A stretch of DNA of 64,000 nt, from NCBI RefSeq assembly GCF_048213115.1, contig NZ_CP172404.1, positions 3,348,001-3,412,000 on the forward strand. The letters are read 5' to 3'. Source of the DNA: Niveibacterium terrae (lineage in GTDB: Bacteria > Pseudomonadota > Gammaproteobacteria > Burkholderiales > Rhodocyclaceae). The position numbers were made by a program, and so were the translations under genes. This document shows positions 24,425-33,951 of this stretch, one piece after another. The notes under the pieces were generated by a model, which worked only from the letters and a program-made list of their open reading frames with translations, was not told where the DNA came from and did no database searches. Within the stretch, counting starts at the first letter, position 1. The number at the start of each line of letters is the position of its first letter.

Positions 24425-26616
24425 GAGACGCCCAGATAGAGGTAGCCCGCCCGGCGCCCGCCTTCGCTCTGCCCATAGGCGAGGAACAGCGGTCCGAGCA
24501 ATGTATCGACCCCGACGAAAGCCGAGCCGCCGCGGATCCACGGCGAATTGCCGGACTGGAAGGCCTGCTTCCAGACCCTGCCCAGTTCCCCCGAGACGCC
24601 GACATACATTCCGCTGCCCAGGTTGGGCAGGATGGACACGATGCGCTTGTAGCCCATGAGCCGGAAGAATGCGGTGCGCTCGCCGACCAGCTCGTTCGTG
24701 TTGTAGCCGGACAGGTTCAGGAAGCCCCCCAGCGTGTAGAACTGCGTCACCGAGATCCCGGGATCGAGGTTGCCGGCCAGCCGCGCCGTGCCGCGCAGCG
24801 TTAGCCCGCCAAAACTGTGCGCGCCGTCGGCGGTCACGTTCAGCGAGTGCTGTATCCCTTCGTTGGCGCTGCTGACGTAGCGGTAGTCGAACTTGCCCAG
24901 ATAGCCGCTGCGCGGGAAGCGCGGATTGTCGAGCTGATCGACGACAGCATAGGCGCGCAGACCGTGCGTGCGCTCGCTGTCCAGCGCCAGAGGCGAGCTT
25001 GCAATCACGGTGTCGGCGTTGAGGTAGTTCGAGAAGAAGGACAGCCTCGTCTCGCCGAGCGAAGCGAAGGAGTAGCCGAGGCCCAGTTCCAGCTCGCGCG
25101 TTGTCAGTTCGACCTGGGCCTGCTGGTGCCCTGTCGCATCCCAGACACCGTACTTGTCGCGGCCGTAATACACCGAAGCCGCCGAGAACCACTGCGAATG
25201 GGCGAAAGGTTGCAGCAGTTCGGATTGCCAGTACTGCCCGCTGCCGACGCGCACGTCGTTGCGCCACTGGGCCCCCCAGCGATCCAGCCAGGTCATCTGC
25301 AGATTGCCGAGGAAGGCGACATCAGAGTTGCCGTAGCTGTCGAGCTTGAAATCCAAGCCCAGGCGCAGGAAGTTCGGGCCAACCGTGCGCTCGATCGGCG
25401 TAATTTCGGCGACCCGTTTGCCGTCCTGATCGCGCAGCGAATAGGAGATCCGGTCGAAATCCCCGGTCGCATAGAGCGATTCGATCCGCGAGACGAGCTC
25501 GCGCTGATCCTTCGGCTTGTCCTCGCCGCCATGAAGGTAGTGGGAGATCCGCGAATCGGGCACGAAACCGCTCTCGGCGACCCGAACCTCGGCATAGGGT
25601 TTCAGCTCTTCGATCCGGCGGGCCTGGACGCTCGCCTTCCACTGGGCGTACTCGGCCTCGCTGACCCGGTAACGGGCCAGGCGGTCGGCAACCGGCGCGA
25701 CCGCACGGCGGCCGCGCTCGATCAAGGCCGCCCCCTCCCCGAAGCTCGCCGACGAATAGCCGCTCAGATCGGGTTCGATCAACACGTCGTTCGGCCCCAT
25801 CAGCGCGAGCTGCTGGCGCACGTTCTGCCGCACATGGATGTTCGACTCCTGGGTCGCGACATCGACGAAATCGTGGATCTCTTCCTTCTTCAGCAGCGGC
25901 GTGCCGACATCGACGACGATCACGTCGTCGGCGCAGCGTCCCTTGACGTTCTGGACCGGCACGTTGCGGATCAGCATGCCATCGACGAGCAGGCGGCCAT
26001 CGAGCTCGACGAGATCGAAGATGCCGGGCACGGCCATGCTCGAGCGCAGCGCGACAGCGAGATCGCCACCGGCGAATTCGAAAGGTTCGCCCGAGATCAG
26101 ATCGGTCGCGACCGCCTGAAAAGGAATCGGCAACGTATCGAAGTCCTTGACCGCGACGTCGCGCGTGACGTGGCGCAGGAAAATGTCCATCTCCTGCGAC
26201 GAGAGCGCGGCGCGCGGAACCTTGATGCCGTCGATGCCAACGCCCAGCGTCGCATCCATCAGGTTTTTGAAGTCATCCTTCTTGCGCTCGTAGGGTTTGT
26301 CGGCGCGGCGCGGCGCCCCGGTCAGCATCCGGTCCCAATCGGCGCCCTTGACCTCGCGGATCAGTGTCTCGATCGGCATCCCCGACGCGTAGATCCCGCC
26401 GACCAGCGCTCCCGCGCTGGTTCCGGAGATGCAGGAGATCGGGATCCTCAGGCGCTCGAGTTCCTCGATCACGCCCATGTGCGCGAGTCCGCGCGCGCCC
26501 CCGCCCCCCAGCACCAGGCCAACCCCCTTGATCGGGGACGGGTGTTCGGCCGCCAGTGCGCAGGCACAGCAGCAGGCCAGGGCAAGGGCGAAGAGCAGCG
26601 AGGTCGAACGGGTCAT
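24418..26616 (-). CDS. Patatin-like phospholipase with POTRA and outer-membrane barrel (PlpD-like, type Vd)
   Basis: A 732-residue protein with a signal peptide (to about residue 22), a patatin domain (about 28-330), a POTRA-like domain (about 335-415) and a C-terminal Omp85/BamA-type barrel ending YLYLGVSY. Patatin motifs are intact: oxyanion loop GGGGARG, nucleophile elbow GTSAG, and DGMLIRN supplying the Asp of the Ser-Asp dyad. This is the P. aeruginosa PlpD layout, a type Vd autotransporter that carries a lipase to the surface. It is single-gene, with recG 77 nt upstream on the same strand. Confidence 0.92.
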   Translation of the reverse strand: MTRSTSLLFALALACCCACALAAEHPSPIKGVGLVLGGGGARGLAHMGVIEELERLRIPISCISGTSAGALVGGIYASGMPIETLIREVKGADWDRMLTGAPRRADKPYERKKDDFKNLMDATLGVGIDGIKVPRAALSSQEMDIFLRHVTRDVAVKDFDTLPIPFQAVATDLISGEPFEFAGGDLAVALRSSMAVPGIFDLVELDGRLLVDGMLIRNVPVQNVKGRCADDVIVVDVGTPLLKKEEIHDFVDVATQESNIHVRQNVRQQLALMGPNDVLIEPDLSGYSSASFGEGAALIERGRRAVAPVADRLARYRVSEAEYAQWKASVQARRIEELKPYAEVRVAESGFVPDSRISHYLHGGEDKPKDQRELVSRIESLYATGDFDRISYSLRDQDGKRVAEITPIERTVGPNFLRLGLDFKLDSYGNSDVAFLGNLQMTWLDRWGAQWRNDVRVGSGQYWQSELLQPFAHSQWFSAASVYYGRDKYGVWDATGHQQAQVELTTRELELGLGYSFASLGETRLSFFSNYLNADTVIASSPLALDSERTHGLRAYAVVDQLDNPRFPRSGYLGKFDYRYVSSANEGIQHSLNVTADGAHSFGGLTLRGTARLAGNLDPGISVTQFYTLGGFLNLSGYNTNELVGERTAFFRLMGYKRIVSILPNLGSGMYVGVSGELGRVWKQAFQSGNSPWIRGGSAFVGVDTLLGPLFLAYGQSEGGRRAGYLYLGVSY

Positions 26617-26693
26617 GGCGAAACCGGAGGGGACGGATCAGCGGCGAAGCATAGCGCAAGAGCGCGCGCCCACCTTGATCCAGGCTGCCGGAC

Positions 26694-28754
26694 TCAGGCC
26701 TTCAGGTATTCGCCGCGTCCGCCCACCCAACGCTGGAGCAGGACTTCGACGGCATCGCGGTGCCGGGCGAGCAGCTCTTCGGCCGCTTCGCGCGCCGGCT
26801 CGACGAGATCCGCATCGGCTTCGAGATCCGCGTAGCGGAGCAAGGGCACTCCGCTCTGGCGCGCGCCGACCATCTCGCCGGGACCGCGCAGCCGCAGATC
26901 CTCGCGCGCGATCGCAAAACCGTCGGTATTCTCGTAGATCACGCGCAGGCGCGCCCGGCCGTTCTGCGACAGCGGCTGGCTGTAGAGCAGGATGCAGCTT
27001 GACGCCGCCGCGCCCCGCCCGACCCGGCCGCGCAGCTGGTGGAGCTGGGCAAGACCGAAACGTTCGGCGTGTTCGATGATCATCAGGCTCGCGTTCGGCA
27101 CGTCGACGCCGACTTCGATGACCGTCGTCGCGACCAGGACCTGGACTTCGTTGCGGACGAAAGCGGCCATCACGGACGCCTTCTCGTCGGCCTTGAGCCG
27201 GCCGTGGACCAACCCGACCTTCAGCTCGGCGAGCTCCTCGGACAACCTCTCGTGGGTCTCGACCGCCGTCTGCAACTGTAAAGACTCTGACTCCTCAATC
27301 AAGGGACAGACCCAGTAAGCCTGGCGGCCTTCGACGCAGGCATCGCGCACCCGTCCGATGACCTCCGCGCGGCGCGCGTCGGCGACGAGCTTCGTCACGA
27401 TGGGCGTGCGCCCGGGCGGCAGCTCGTCGAGCACCGACACATCGAGGTCCGCGTAAAAGCTCATCGCCAGAGTCCGCGGAATCGGCGTCGCGCTCATCAT
27501 CAACATGTGCGGCAGAGGTGAGTCGTCGCCCTCGCGTTTCTCGCGCAACGCGAGGCGCTGGCGGACTCCGAAGCGGTGCTGCTCGTCGACGACCGCGAGC
27601 GCAAGCCGGGGGAAGGCGACCGGATCCTCGATCAGCGCGTGAGTCCCGACCGCGAGGCGCGCCTCGCCGCTCGCGAGCATCGCCAGAGCCTGAGCCCTCT
27701 GCTTCTTCTTCTGGCTGCCGGAGAGCCACGCGACGCGGATGCCCAGCGGGGCGAACCAGGCCTCGAGCTTGTGGAAGTGCTGCTCGGCAAGGATCTCGGT
27801 CGGCGCCATCAGCGCTGCCTGCCAGCCGCACTCGGCCGCCTGCAGCATCGCCAGCGCGGCCACGATGGTCTTGCCCGATCCGACATCGCCCTGGAGCAGG
27901 CGCTGCATCGGATGGGGCAGGACGAGATCGCGAGCGATCTCGTCCACGGCGCGCCGCTGCGCGCTGGTCAGCGCGAAGGGCAGGCTCGCGAGCAAGGCCC
28001 CCGTCAGTTCGCCGCTGCCCGGCAGCGGTGCGGCCTGGCGGGCACGTCGCTGCGCGTAGGCTTCGCGCAGCGAGATCTGCTGAACCAGCAGCTCCTCGAA
28101 CTTGATCCGCCGCCAGGCCGGATGGGAATGGTCTTCGAGCGCCGCAATCGCCATTCCCGGCTGGGGCATGTGCAGCGCGCGCAGCGAACGCTCGACGCCC
28201 GGCAGACGCAGCGCCCGGCGCAGTGCCTCGGGCAGAGCCTCCTCGATCCGGACGCGCTCGAACGCTTTCGCGATCAGCTTGCGCAGCGCGCTCTGGGCCA
28301 GACCCGCGGTGACCGGGTAGACCGGAGTCATCGCCTCGGGCAAAGCCTCTCCGCCATGAAGGCTCTTGACGCGCGGATGGACCATCTCGGCGCCGAAGAA
28401 ACCCATCCGGATCTCGCCGAAGACCCTGACCCGCGCCCCCTGGGCGAGCTGCTTGTGCTGCGACGGATAGAAGTTCAGGAAGCGCAGCGTCAGCTCACCG
28501 GTCTCGTCCGCGATCCGCGCGACAAGCTGACGGCGCGGGCGCAGCGCGACTTCGCTGCTGAGCACGACGGCTTCAATCTGCACCGCGGTGCCGGCCGGCG
28601 CCGCGCCTATCGTCCACAGCCTGGTTTCGTCCTCATAGCGCAGCGGCAGGTGAAGCAGCAGATCCTCCTCGCGGAAGATCCCCAGCTTCGCGAGGCGCGA
28701 AGCCAGAGCCTTGGGCAGGTTTTTCCAGCCTGAGGACGGAACGGGAGCGGACAT
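26694..28754 (-). CDS. recG: ATP-dependent DNA helicase RecG
   Basis: A 686-residue helicase that remodels stalled forks and Holliday junctions. It has an N-terminal wedge/OB region (about 50-165), Walker A GDVGSGKTIVA (motif I), APTEILAEQHF, DEQHRFGVRQR (DExH motif II), MSATPIPRTLAMSFY (motif III), and the C-terminal ATTVIEVGVDVPNASLM and QLRGRVGRG (motifs V and VI). Length matches E. coli RecG (693). Confidence 0.97.
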   Translation of the reverse strand: MSAPVPSSGWKNLPKALASRLAKLGIFREEDLLLHLPLRYEDETRLWTIGAAPAGTAVQIEAVVLSSEVALRPRRQLVARIADETGELTLRFLNFYPSQHKQLAQGARVRVFGEIRMGFFGAEMVHPRVKSLHGGEALPEAMTPVYPVTAGLAQSALRKLIAKAFERVRIEEALPEALRRALRLPGVERSLRALHMPQPGMAIAALEDHSHPAWRRIKFEELLVQQISLREAYAQRRARQAAPLPGSGELTGALLASLPFALTSAQRRAVDEIARDLVLPHPMQRLLQGDVGSGKTIVAALAMLQAAECGWQAALMAPTEILAEQHFHKLEAWFAPLGIRVAWLSGSQKKKQRAQALAMLASGEARLAVGTHALIEDPVAFPRLALAVVDEQHRFGVRQRLALREKREGDDSPLPHMLMMSATPIPRTLAMSFYADLDVSVLDELPPGRTPIVTKLVADARRAEVIGRVRDACVEGRQAYWVCPLIEESESLQLQTAVETHERLSEELAELKVGLVHGRLKADEKASVMAAFVRNEVQVLVATTVIEVGVDVPNASLMIIEHAERFGLAQLHQLRGRVGRGAAASSCILLYSQPLSQNGRARLRVIYENTDGFAIAREDLRLRGPGEMVGARQSGVPLLRYADLEADADLVEPAREAAEELLARHRDAVEVLLQRWVGGRGEYLKA

Positions 28755-28978
28755 GAAGGGATTTTATCCGCGCGCGGCGCAAAAACCGAAGGACTCGAAC
28801 CAGAGCAGTGCTGACCGTGGTCTCTCCCCGGTCTCTCCCGGAGCGCGGCAAGTCTTTATATAAACAAATGTTGCGATCAAAACTTCGATGAATTTGACGC
28901 TTTTCGCGTTTGAGGCAGGTCAGTCAATATGGCGCCAGCCGGTGCTAGCTTCAATTACCCCCAGAGAAAATGATTCCC

Positions 28979-30577
28979 ATGCGCAAGAACCTCCCCGTCA
29001 CCGACCTCGAAACTCCCTTCCCCACCCAACGCATCCTGGTCTCGAAGACCGATCTGAAGGGCCGGATCACTTACGCGAACGACTCCTTCGTGCTGCTCTC
29101 CGGATTCACGCGCGAGGAGCTGATCGGCCAGCCTCACAACGTGATCCGTCACCCCGACATGCCGGCCGAGGCGTTCTCCGACATGTGGCGCACGCTCAAG
29201 GGCGGCTACCCGTGGCGCGGCCTCGTCAAGAACCGGCGCAAGGACGGCGGCTTCTACTGGGTCGATGCCTTCGTCGTACCGATCCGCAAGGGAGGGGAAT
29301 GCACGGGCTATATGTCGGTGCGCACCGAAGCTTCGCGTTCCGCGATCGCTGCCGCGGCGGAGCTCTACCGCGCGGTCAGCGCTGGCGGCGCGAAACTCCC
29401 GGCCACCGGAGGGCGCGGTCTGAGCCTGCAGACCCGCTTCGGTCTGCTCTTCGCGGGCCTGGCCGGTCTGCAGCTGCTGGGCTTCACCGCCCACCTGCTC
29501 GGCACCCATCCCGCACTCAGCGGCTTCGCCTTCCTCGCCGGCCTCGCGGGCTGTGTCTGGGGCGCACTCGCCTTCCACGGCCGCGTCGTCTCTCCTCTGA
29601 AGCGCGTCATCACCTGCTTCGGCCGGATCGCCGAAGGCGATCTCGCGAGTACGATGGACATCCAGGGCCGGGACGAGATTGGCCAGGTGCTGACCGAACT
29701 CGCGTCAATGCAGATCCAGCTGCGCGTCGTCATCGACGAGATCCGCCTCGCCGAAGCCGAAGTCTCGCGTCAGGGGCGTGAAGTCGCGACGCAGATGCAG
29801 CAGATCGCAAACCAGGCGCAGATCCAGCAGGATCACGTCTTCGGTGTCACTTCGGCGATGGAAGAGGTCAGCACTTCGATCGGCGAAGTGGCTCACAACG
29901 CCGAAGAGGCCAGCCAGTCGGCCAATGCCACGCACGCGGTGCTCGACGAGAGCAGCGCCCAGCTCGCCCGGACCACGGCTTCGACGAGCAAGCTCGTCGA
30001 GACGGTCGGCGCCACCGGCAATGCGATGGACGCGCTGGGCGCCTGCGTTCAGCAGATCGGCTCGATCACCGACACGATCCGCGGCATCGCCGATCAGACC
30101 GCTCTGCTCGCGCTCAACGCGGCGATCGAGTCGGCCCGCGCCGGCGAGCAGGGGCGCGGTTTCGCGGTCGTCGCCGACGAGGTCAGAAAGCTCGCTGAGC
30201 GCACCGCGAGCAGCACGGTCGAGATCGCCAAACAGATCGGGCTGATCCACGAGACGACGACTCAGGCGAGCGCGTCGATGAACAAAGCCAACCAGGAAGT
30301 CCAGACCAACCGCGAGATGCTGGAGAACACGAACCAGCACTTCACCGCAGTGATCCGCGGCACCGACGCGATCACCGCGACCGCGCAGCAGATCGCGCTG
30401 GCCACCCACGAGCAGTCCACGGCGAGCTTCGATGTCGCGCACAACATGGAGAGGATCTCGCAGCAGATCGACGAGAACCGGCGCAGCGTGGACAGCGCTC
30501 TGGCCGCCTCGCACAAGCTCTTCGAGACGGCTCAGGAGCTGCACGCGATCGTCGAGCACTTCAACGCCGGGCGCTGA
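28979..30577 (+). CDS. Aer-type PAS-containing chemotaxis receptor
   Basis: About 532 residues. It has an N-terminal PAS domain (about 15-115: GRITYANDSFVLLSGFTREE, NVIRHPDMP, GFYWVDAFVVP), two close membrane helices (about 145-190) with no periplasmic sensor, a HAMP-like segment, and a methyl-accepting signalling domain with the conserved tip AGEQGRGFAVVADEVRKLAE. Aer proteins sense cell redox state through PAS-bound FAD for energy taxis. I chose the ATG at 28979 (MRKNLPVT, the usual family start) over the ATG at 28970, which is too close to the AGAGA. Confidence 0.92.
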   Translation: MRKNLPVTDLETPFPTQRILVSKTDLKGRITYANDSFVLLSGFTREELIGQPHNVIRHPDMPAEAFSDMWRTLKGGYPWRGLVKNRRKDGGFYWVDAFVVPIRKGGECTGYMSVRTEASRSAIAAAAELYRAVSAGGAKLPATGGRGLSLQTRFGLLFAGLAGLQLLGFTAHLLGTHPALSGFAFLAGLAGCVWGALAFHGRVVSPLKRVITCFGRIAEGDLASTMDIQGRDEIGQVLTELASMQIQLRVVIDEIRLAEAEVSRQGREVATQMQQIANQAQIQQDHVFGVTSAMEEVSTSIGEVAHNAEEASQSANATHAVLDESSAQLARTTASTSKLVETVGATGNAMDALGACVQQIGSITDTIRGIADQTALLALNAAIESARAGEQGRGFAVVADEVRKLAERTASSTVEIAKQIGLIHETTTQASASMNKANQEVQTNREMLENTNQHFTAVIRGTDAITATAQQIALATHEQSTASFDVAHNMERISQQIDENRRSVDSALAASHKLFETAQELHAIVEHFNAGR

Positions 30578-30587
30578 GCGCCCGGGC

Positions 30588-30615
30588 AAAAAAACCGGGC
30601 GGCGCAGCCGCCCGG
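30588..30615 (-). terminator. Rho-independent terminator of the CycA-like permease
   Basis: On the minus strand, CCGGGCGGC-TGC-GCCGCCCGG is followed by seven Ts. It lies just beyond the permease stop. Confidence 0.92.
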
Positions 30616-30618
30616 CCT

Positions 30619-32046
30619 TCAGTCCGCTTCGGGAAGCGCGCCGACCGCGAGGCGCCCGCGGTTGCGCGATACCCAGTAGCCGACCGAGAGCAGCGCGAAC
30701 CAGACCGGCGTCACATAGAGCGCGATGCGCGTCGAAGCGTCACAGGCGAGGAAGCCGAGCACCAGGACCAGGAAGGCCAGCACGAAGAAGTTCGCGTACG
30801 GTGCACCCGGCATCCGGTAGGCGACCGCGCTGGCCCGCCCGTGCGCGACCGCGCGCCGGTACTTCAGGTGAGACCAGACGATGACGCCCCAGGTCCACAC
30901 CGTACCGACCGTCGCGACGCTGGTCACATAGGTGAAGACTTCCTCGGGGACCAGGTAGTTCAGCGCGACGCCGACCAGCATGCAGGCGGCCGACAGCGAG
31001 ATGCCCGCGGCTGGGATGTGCCGCGCGTTGATCCGCCCGAGTGCGACCGGAGCCTGCCGGGAGTGGGCCAGCGCATAGAGCATGCGCCCGGTGCTGAAGA
31101 TGCCGCTGTTGCAGGACGAAGCCGCCGCGGTAATGACGACGAAGTTGATGATGTCCGGCGCCGCCGGAATGCCCATCTTCTCGAAGACCTGAACAAAGGG
31201 ACTCATGCCCGGGCTCAGCTCGTTCCACGGCACCAGCGCCATGATCACGGCCAGCGCGCCGATGTAGAAGATCAGAACCCGATAGGTCACGTTGTTGGTG
31301 GCCTGCGGCAGCACGGTCTGGGGGTTCTCCGCCTCGCCGGCGGTCACGCCGATCAGCTCGACGCCCGTATAGGCGAAGCAGGCGATCTGCAGCGTCAGCA
31401 CAACCCCCAACATGCCGACCGGAGCGAAGCCTCCGTGCGACCAGAGATTCGAGAAACTGGCCGTCCTACCCAGATCGCCCAGTCCGAAAACGATCACCGC
31501 GATGCCGATCACGAGCATCGCGACGATCGTGATGACCTTGACCAGCGCGAACCAGAACTCCATCTCGCCGAAGAGCTTCACCGCGATCATGTTCGCGCCG
31601 TAGAGCAGCAGCAAGGTCACCAGCGCGGGTAGCCACTGCGGAATATCCGGAAACCAGTAATGGAAATAGACGCCGACCGCGGTCAGCTCGGCCATACAGG
31701 TGACGATCCACGTGAACCAGTAGGTCCAGCCGGTCACAAACCCGGCCCAGGGATTAATGTATTCCTCGGCATAGGTCGCGAAGGAACCGGCGACGGGCTT
31801 GTGGATCAGCAGCTCGCCCAGCGCGCGCATGATGAAGAAGACCGCCAGACCGGCAACCGCATAGCTGACGAGCAGAGCGGGACCGGCCTTGCTGATGGCC
31901 TTGGCCGAGCCGAGGAAAAGCCCGACGCCAATCGCACCGCCAATCGCGATCAACTGGATGTGCCGGTCTTTCAGGCCACGCTTGAGCTCTTTGCCGGCCT
32001 GCGGCCGAGCCTCTTCGGAAATGCTGTTCGGGTGATCCAAGTTCAT
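30619..32046 (-). CDS. APC-superfamily amino acid permease, CycA-like
   Basis: A 475-residue inner-membrane transporter with twelve hydrophobic segments. It starts LKRGLKDRHIQLIAIGGAIG, the amino acid transporter family signature, and has FGEMEFWFALVKV and INFVVITAAASSCNSG. Several stretches resemble E. coli CycA, the D-serine/D-alanine/glycine carrier, so a small neutral amino acid is a reasonable guess; the substrate cannot be fixed from sequence. The ATG at 32046 is preferred over an in-frame start at 32094. Confidence 0.9.
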   Translation of the reverse strand: MNLDHPNSISEEARPQAGKELKRGLKDRHIQLIAIGGAIGVGLFLGSAKAISKAGPALLVSYAVAGLAVFFIMRALGELLIHKPVAGSFATYAEEYINPWAGFVTGWTYWFTWIVTCMAELTAVGVYFHYWFPDIPQWLPALVTLLLLYGANMIAVKLFGEMEFWFALVKVITIVAMLVIGIAVIVFGLGDLGRTASFSNLWSHGGFAPVGMLGVVLTLQIACFAYTGVELIGVTAGEAENPQTVLPQATNNVTYRVLIFYIGALAVIMALVPWNELSPGMSPFVQVFEKMGIPAAPDIINFVVITAAASSCNSGIFSTGRMLYALAHSRQAPVALGRINARHIPAAGISLSAACMLVGVALNYLVPEEVFTYVTSVATVGTVWTWGVIVWSHLKYRRAVAHGRASAVAYRMPGAPYANFFVLAFLVLVLGFLACDASTRIALYVTPVWFALLSVGYWVSRNRGRLAVGALPEAD

Positions 32047-32112
32047 GTCCTCGGGTAAACGGAAAAGTGCCGAAAGCCGGACAGGCAACGGCACCGGATG
32101 GCAGGCAGCGCG

Positions 32113-32988
32113 CTACAGCGAACCGCGACCGAAGGTGTTGCAGCTCTGCGGATCGGCCTTGTCCCTGGAGAAGGGCTTGCCGTACTCGAGGCCGCGGCGG
32201 AACCAGCGCACCCGCTGTTCGGACGAACCGTGCGTGAAACTGTCCGGAACAACCCGGCCCTGAGCCTGGCGCTGCAAGGTGTCATCGCCGATCGCGGTCG
32301 CCGCATTGATCGCCGATTCGACATCGCCCTCTTCGAGCTTCAGCGTGCCGGCTGCGACGGCCTGGTTCGCCCAGACTCCGGCGAAGCAGTCGGCCTGGAG
32401 TTCAAGCCGGACCGACAGCGCGTTGCGTTCGACCTTGCCCGCGGCTTGCTGGGCCTGATGGACCTTGCCCGAGATTCCGGCCAGGTTCTGCACATGGTGA
32501 CCGATCTCGTGCGCGATCACATAGGCCTGCGCGAACTCGCCGGGCGCTGCGAAGCGCCGGGCGAGTTCATCGTAGAAACCCAGATCGATATAGACCTTGC
32601 GATCGCCGGGGCAGTAAAAAGGCCCCATCGCCGCTTCGCCGGTGCCGCAGGCGGTCGACGTCGCGCCACGGAACAGCACCAGCCGGGGCTTCTCGTAAGT
32701 GCGGCCGGCAGCGGTGAAGACCCGGTCCCAGGTCCGTTCGGTATCGCGCAGAACCTGACCGACCAGGTGGCGGGACTTCGCCTCTTCAGGCGACTCGCGG
32801 ACCGGGCCCGAAGACTGCTGGGCGACGGGCCTCGTCTGCGAGGCGAAGTTCAGGACCATGCGCGGGTCGATCCCGAAGTACCAGGCAAGGAGCGCGAGCG
32901 CGACGGCGCCCAGGCCCAGGCCGCCTCCGCTGACGATGCCGCGCCGGTCCTCGATGTTGTCGCTTTCCTGGTCGTCGTCAAAACGCAT
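32113..32988 (-). CDS. YpfJ-type putative neutral zinc metallopeptidase
   Basis: A 291-residue protein: a cytoplasmic acidic start, one membrane helix (about 20-38), then a periplasmic zincin-like domain with HEIGHH (about residues 160-165) and ELQADCFAGVWA downstream, plus the conserved GPFYCPGDRKVYID. This is the YpfJ/DUF2342-like family, whose substrate is unknown. It lies 18 nt downstream of ridA, so the pair is probably one transcript. Confidence 0.9.
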   Translation of the reverse strand: MRFDDDQESDNIEDRRGIVSGGGLGLGAVALALLAWYFGIDPRMVLNFASQTRPVAQQSSGPVRESPEEAKSRHLVGQVLRDTERTWDRVFTAAGRTYEKPRLVLFRGATSTACGTGEAAMGPFYCPGDRKVYIDLGFYDELARRFAAPGEFAQAYVIAHEIGHHVQNLAGISGKVHQAQQAAGKVERNALSVRLELQADCFAGVWANQAVAAGTLKLEEGDVESAINAATAIGDDTLQRQAQGRVVPDSFTHGSSEQRVRWFRRGLEYGKPFSRDKADPQSCNTFGRGSL

Positions 32989-33006
32989 CCGAACCTCCGG
33001 GCAAAA

Positions 33007-33387
33007 TCAGCCGAGCACGAGCACCGCTTCGGCTTCGACCAGCGCGCCGCGCGGCAAGGCCGAGATGCCGACCGCGGCGCGGGCCGGGTAAGGCGCCGCG
33101 AAATAGCGGGTCATCACTTCGTTGACCTTCGCGAAATTGGCCAGATCGGTCAGATAGAGGTTGATCTTGACGGCATCGGCGAGCGAGCCACCGGCCGCTT
33201 CGGCGACGGCCTTCAGGTTTTCAAAGACGCGGACGGTCTGCGCTTCGAAGCCTTCGACCAGTTCGCCCGAAGCCGGGTCGAGGCCGATCTGACCGGACAG
33301 ATAGACGGTATTGCCGGCCTGGACGGCCTGGGAATAGGTGCCGATCGCCGCAGGCGCCGCCGCGGTCGAGATGATCTTCTTGCTCAT
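33007..33387 (-). CDS. ridA: RidA family reactive enamine/imine deaminase
   Basis: A 126-residue YjgF/YER057c/UK114 protein. The signature region VKINLYLTDLANFAKVNEVM and AVGISALPRGALVEAEAV are present, with the catalytic Arg near residue 107 (PARAAVG). RidA removes 2-aminoacrylate released by PLP enzymes such as serine/threonine dehydratases, protecting them from damage. The IKKIISTAAAPAAIGTYSQA-like start is typical. Confidence 0.94.
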   Translation of the reverse strand: MSKKIISTAAAPAAIGTYSQAVQAGNTVYLSGQIGLDPASGELVEGFEAQTVRVFENLKAVAEAAGGSLADAVKINLYLTDLANFAKVNEVMTRYFAAPYPARAAVGISALPRGALVEAEAVLVLG

Positions 33388-33460
33388 GGATCAATCCTCT
33401 TCAGGGGGGAAAGAGGGGGATTGTAAATCCGTCTTTCCCCCTGCCGCGGCCTTGAATGCT

Positions 33461-33889
33461 TCAGCTGGCGTGCAAGGTGATGTCGCAGCCGACCTGGGAC
33501 AGCGTCTTCTGCAGCGCCAGGCGGCGATCCAGGTTGATGACCAGAGGCGCGGTCAGCACCGCGCGAACCGGCGCATCCGGCGTCTCTCCCTCGCGGCGCA
33601 ACAGAACCATCACGCTCGCTTCATCGGAACTCGTCAGCCCGATCAACGCCAGCTCCTCATCGGAGAGCGTGAACTCGTAGTGCAGGCCGAAGCGGTCGGG
33701 ACTCGCGATCGGGAAACTGACCGCCGGATCCTCGACGCTCTGCAGGTAGTAGAGCACCGGAGCGTCCGTTTCCGGGTAGATCGTCGCGAAAGTGTGGCAA
33801 TCCTCGAAGCCGGGCAAACCCTTCGGGAAATTGATCAGTTTGGCTTCGTCGAAATCGATCTCGCCAAAACGCAGGCTTTCAATTTTCAT
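33461..33889 (-). CDS. fliW: Flagellar assembly factor FliW
   Basis: A 142-residue protein with family motifs FPKGLPGFEDCHTFA, PVLYYLQSVEDPAVSFPI and the C-terminal NLTAPLVIN-like ...VRAVLTAPLVINLDRRLALQ. FliW binds flagellin and, in many bacteria, also blocks the translational repressor CsrA, linking filament growth to flagellin synthesis. No csrA or fliC is in the window. The genes upstream (SPOR protein and DUF2802 protein) are on the same strand. Confidence 0.93.
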   Translation of the reverse strand: MKIESLRFGEIDFDEAKLINFPKGLPGFEDCHTFATIYPETDAPVLYYLQSVEDPAVSFPIASPDRFGLHYEFTLSDEELALIGLTSSDEASVMVLLRREGETPDAPVRAVLTAPLVINLDRRLALQKTLSQVGCDITLHAS

Positions 33890-33951
33890 TTCATCTCCTC
33901 CTGCGGCCCAAGCCGCGTCCTGTCAGTCTATGGCATCGAGAGCGGCTTCGC

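Noticed and set aside
24817..26835. A 672-codon plus-strand frame
   Set aside because: Antisense of the patatin-barrel gene; composition is typical of shadow frames and no domain is seen.
28755..28978. 224-bp gap between recG and the Aer-type receptor, checked for a tRNA or a flagellar sigma-28 promoter
   Set aside because: No cloverleaf or TPsiC arm was found, and no TAAA...GCCGATAA pattern. A TTGACG box is present but lacks a matching -10.
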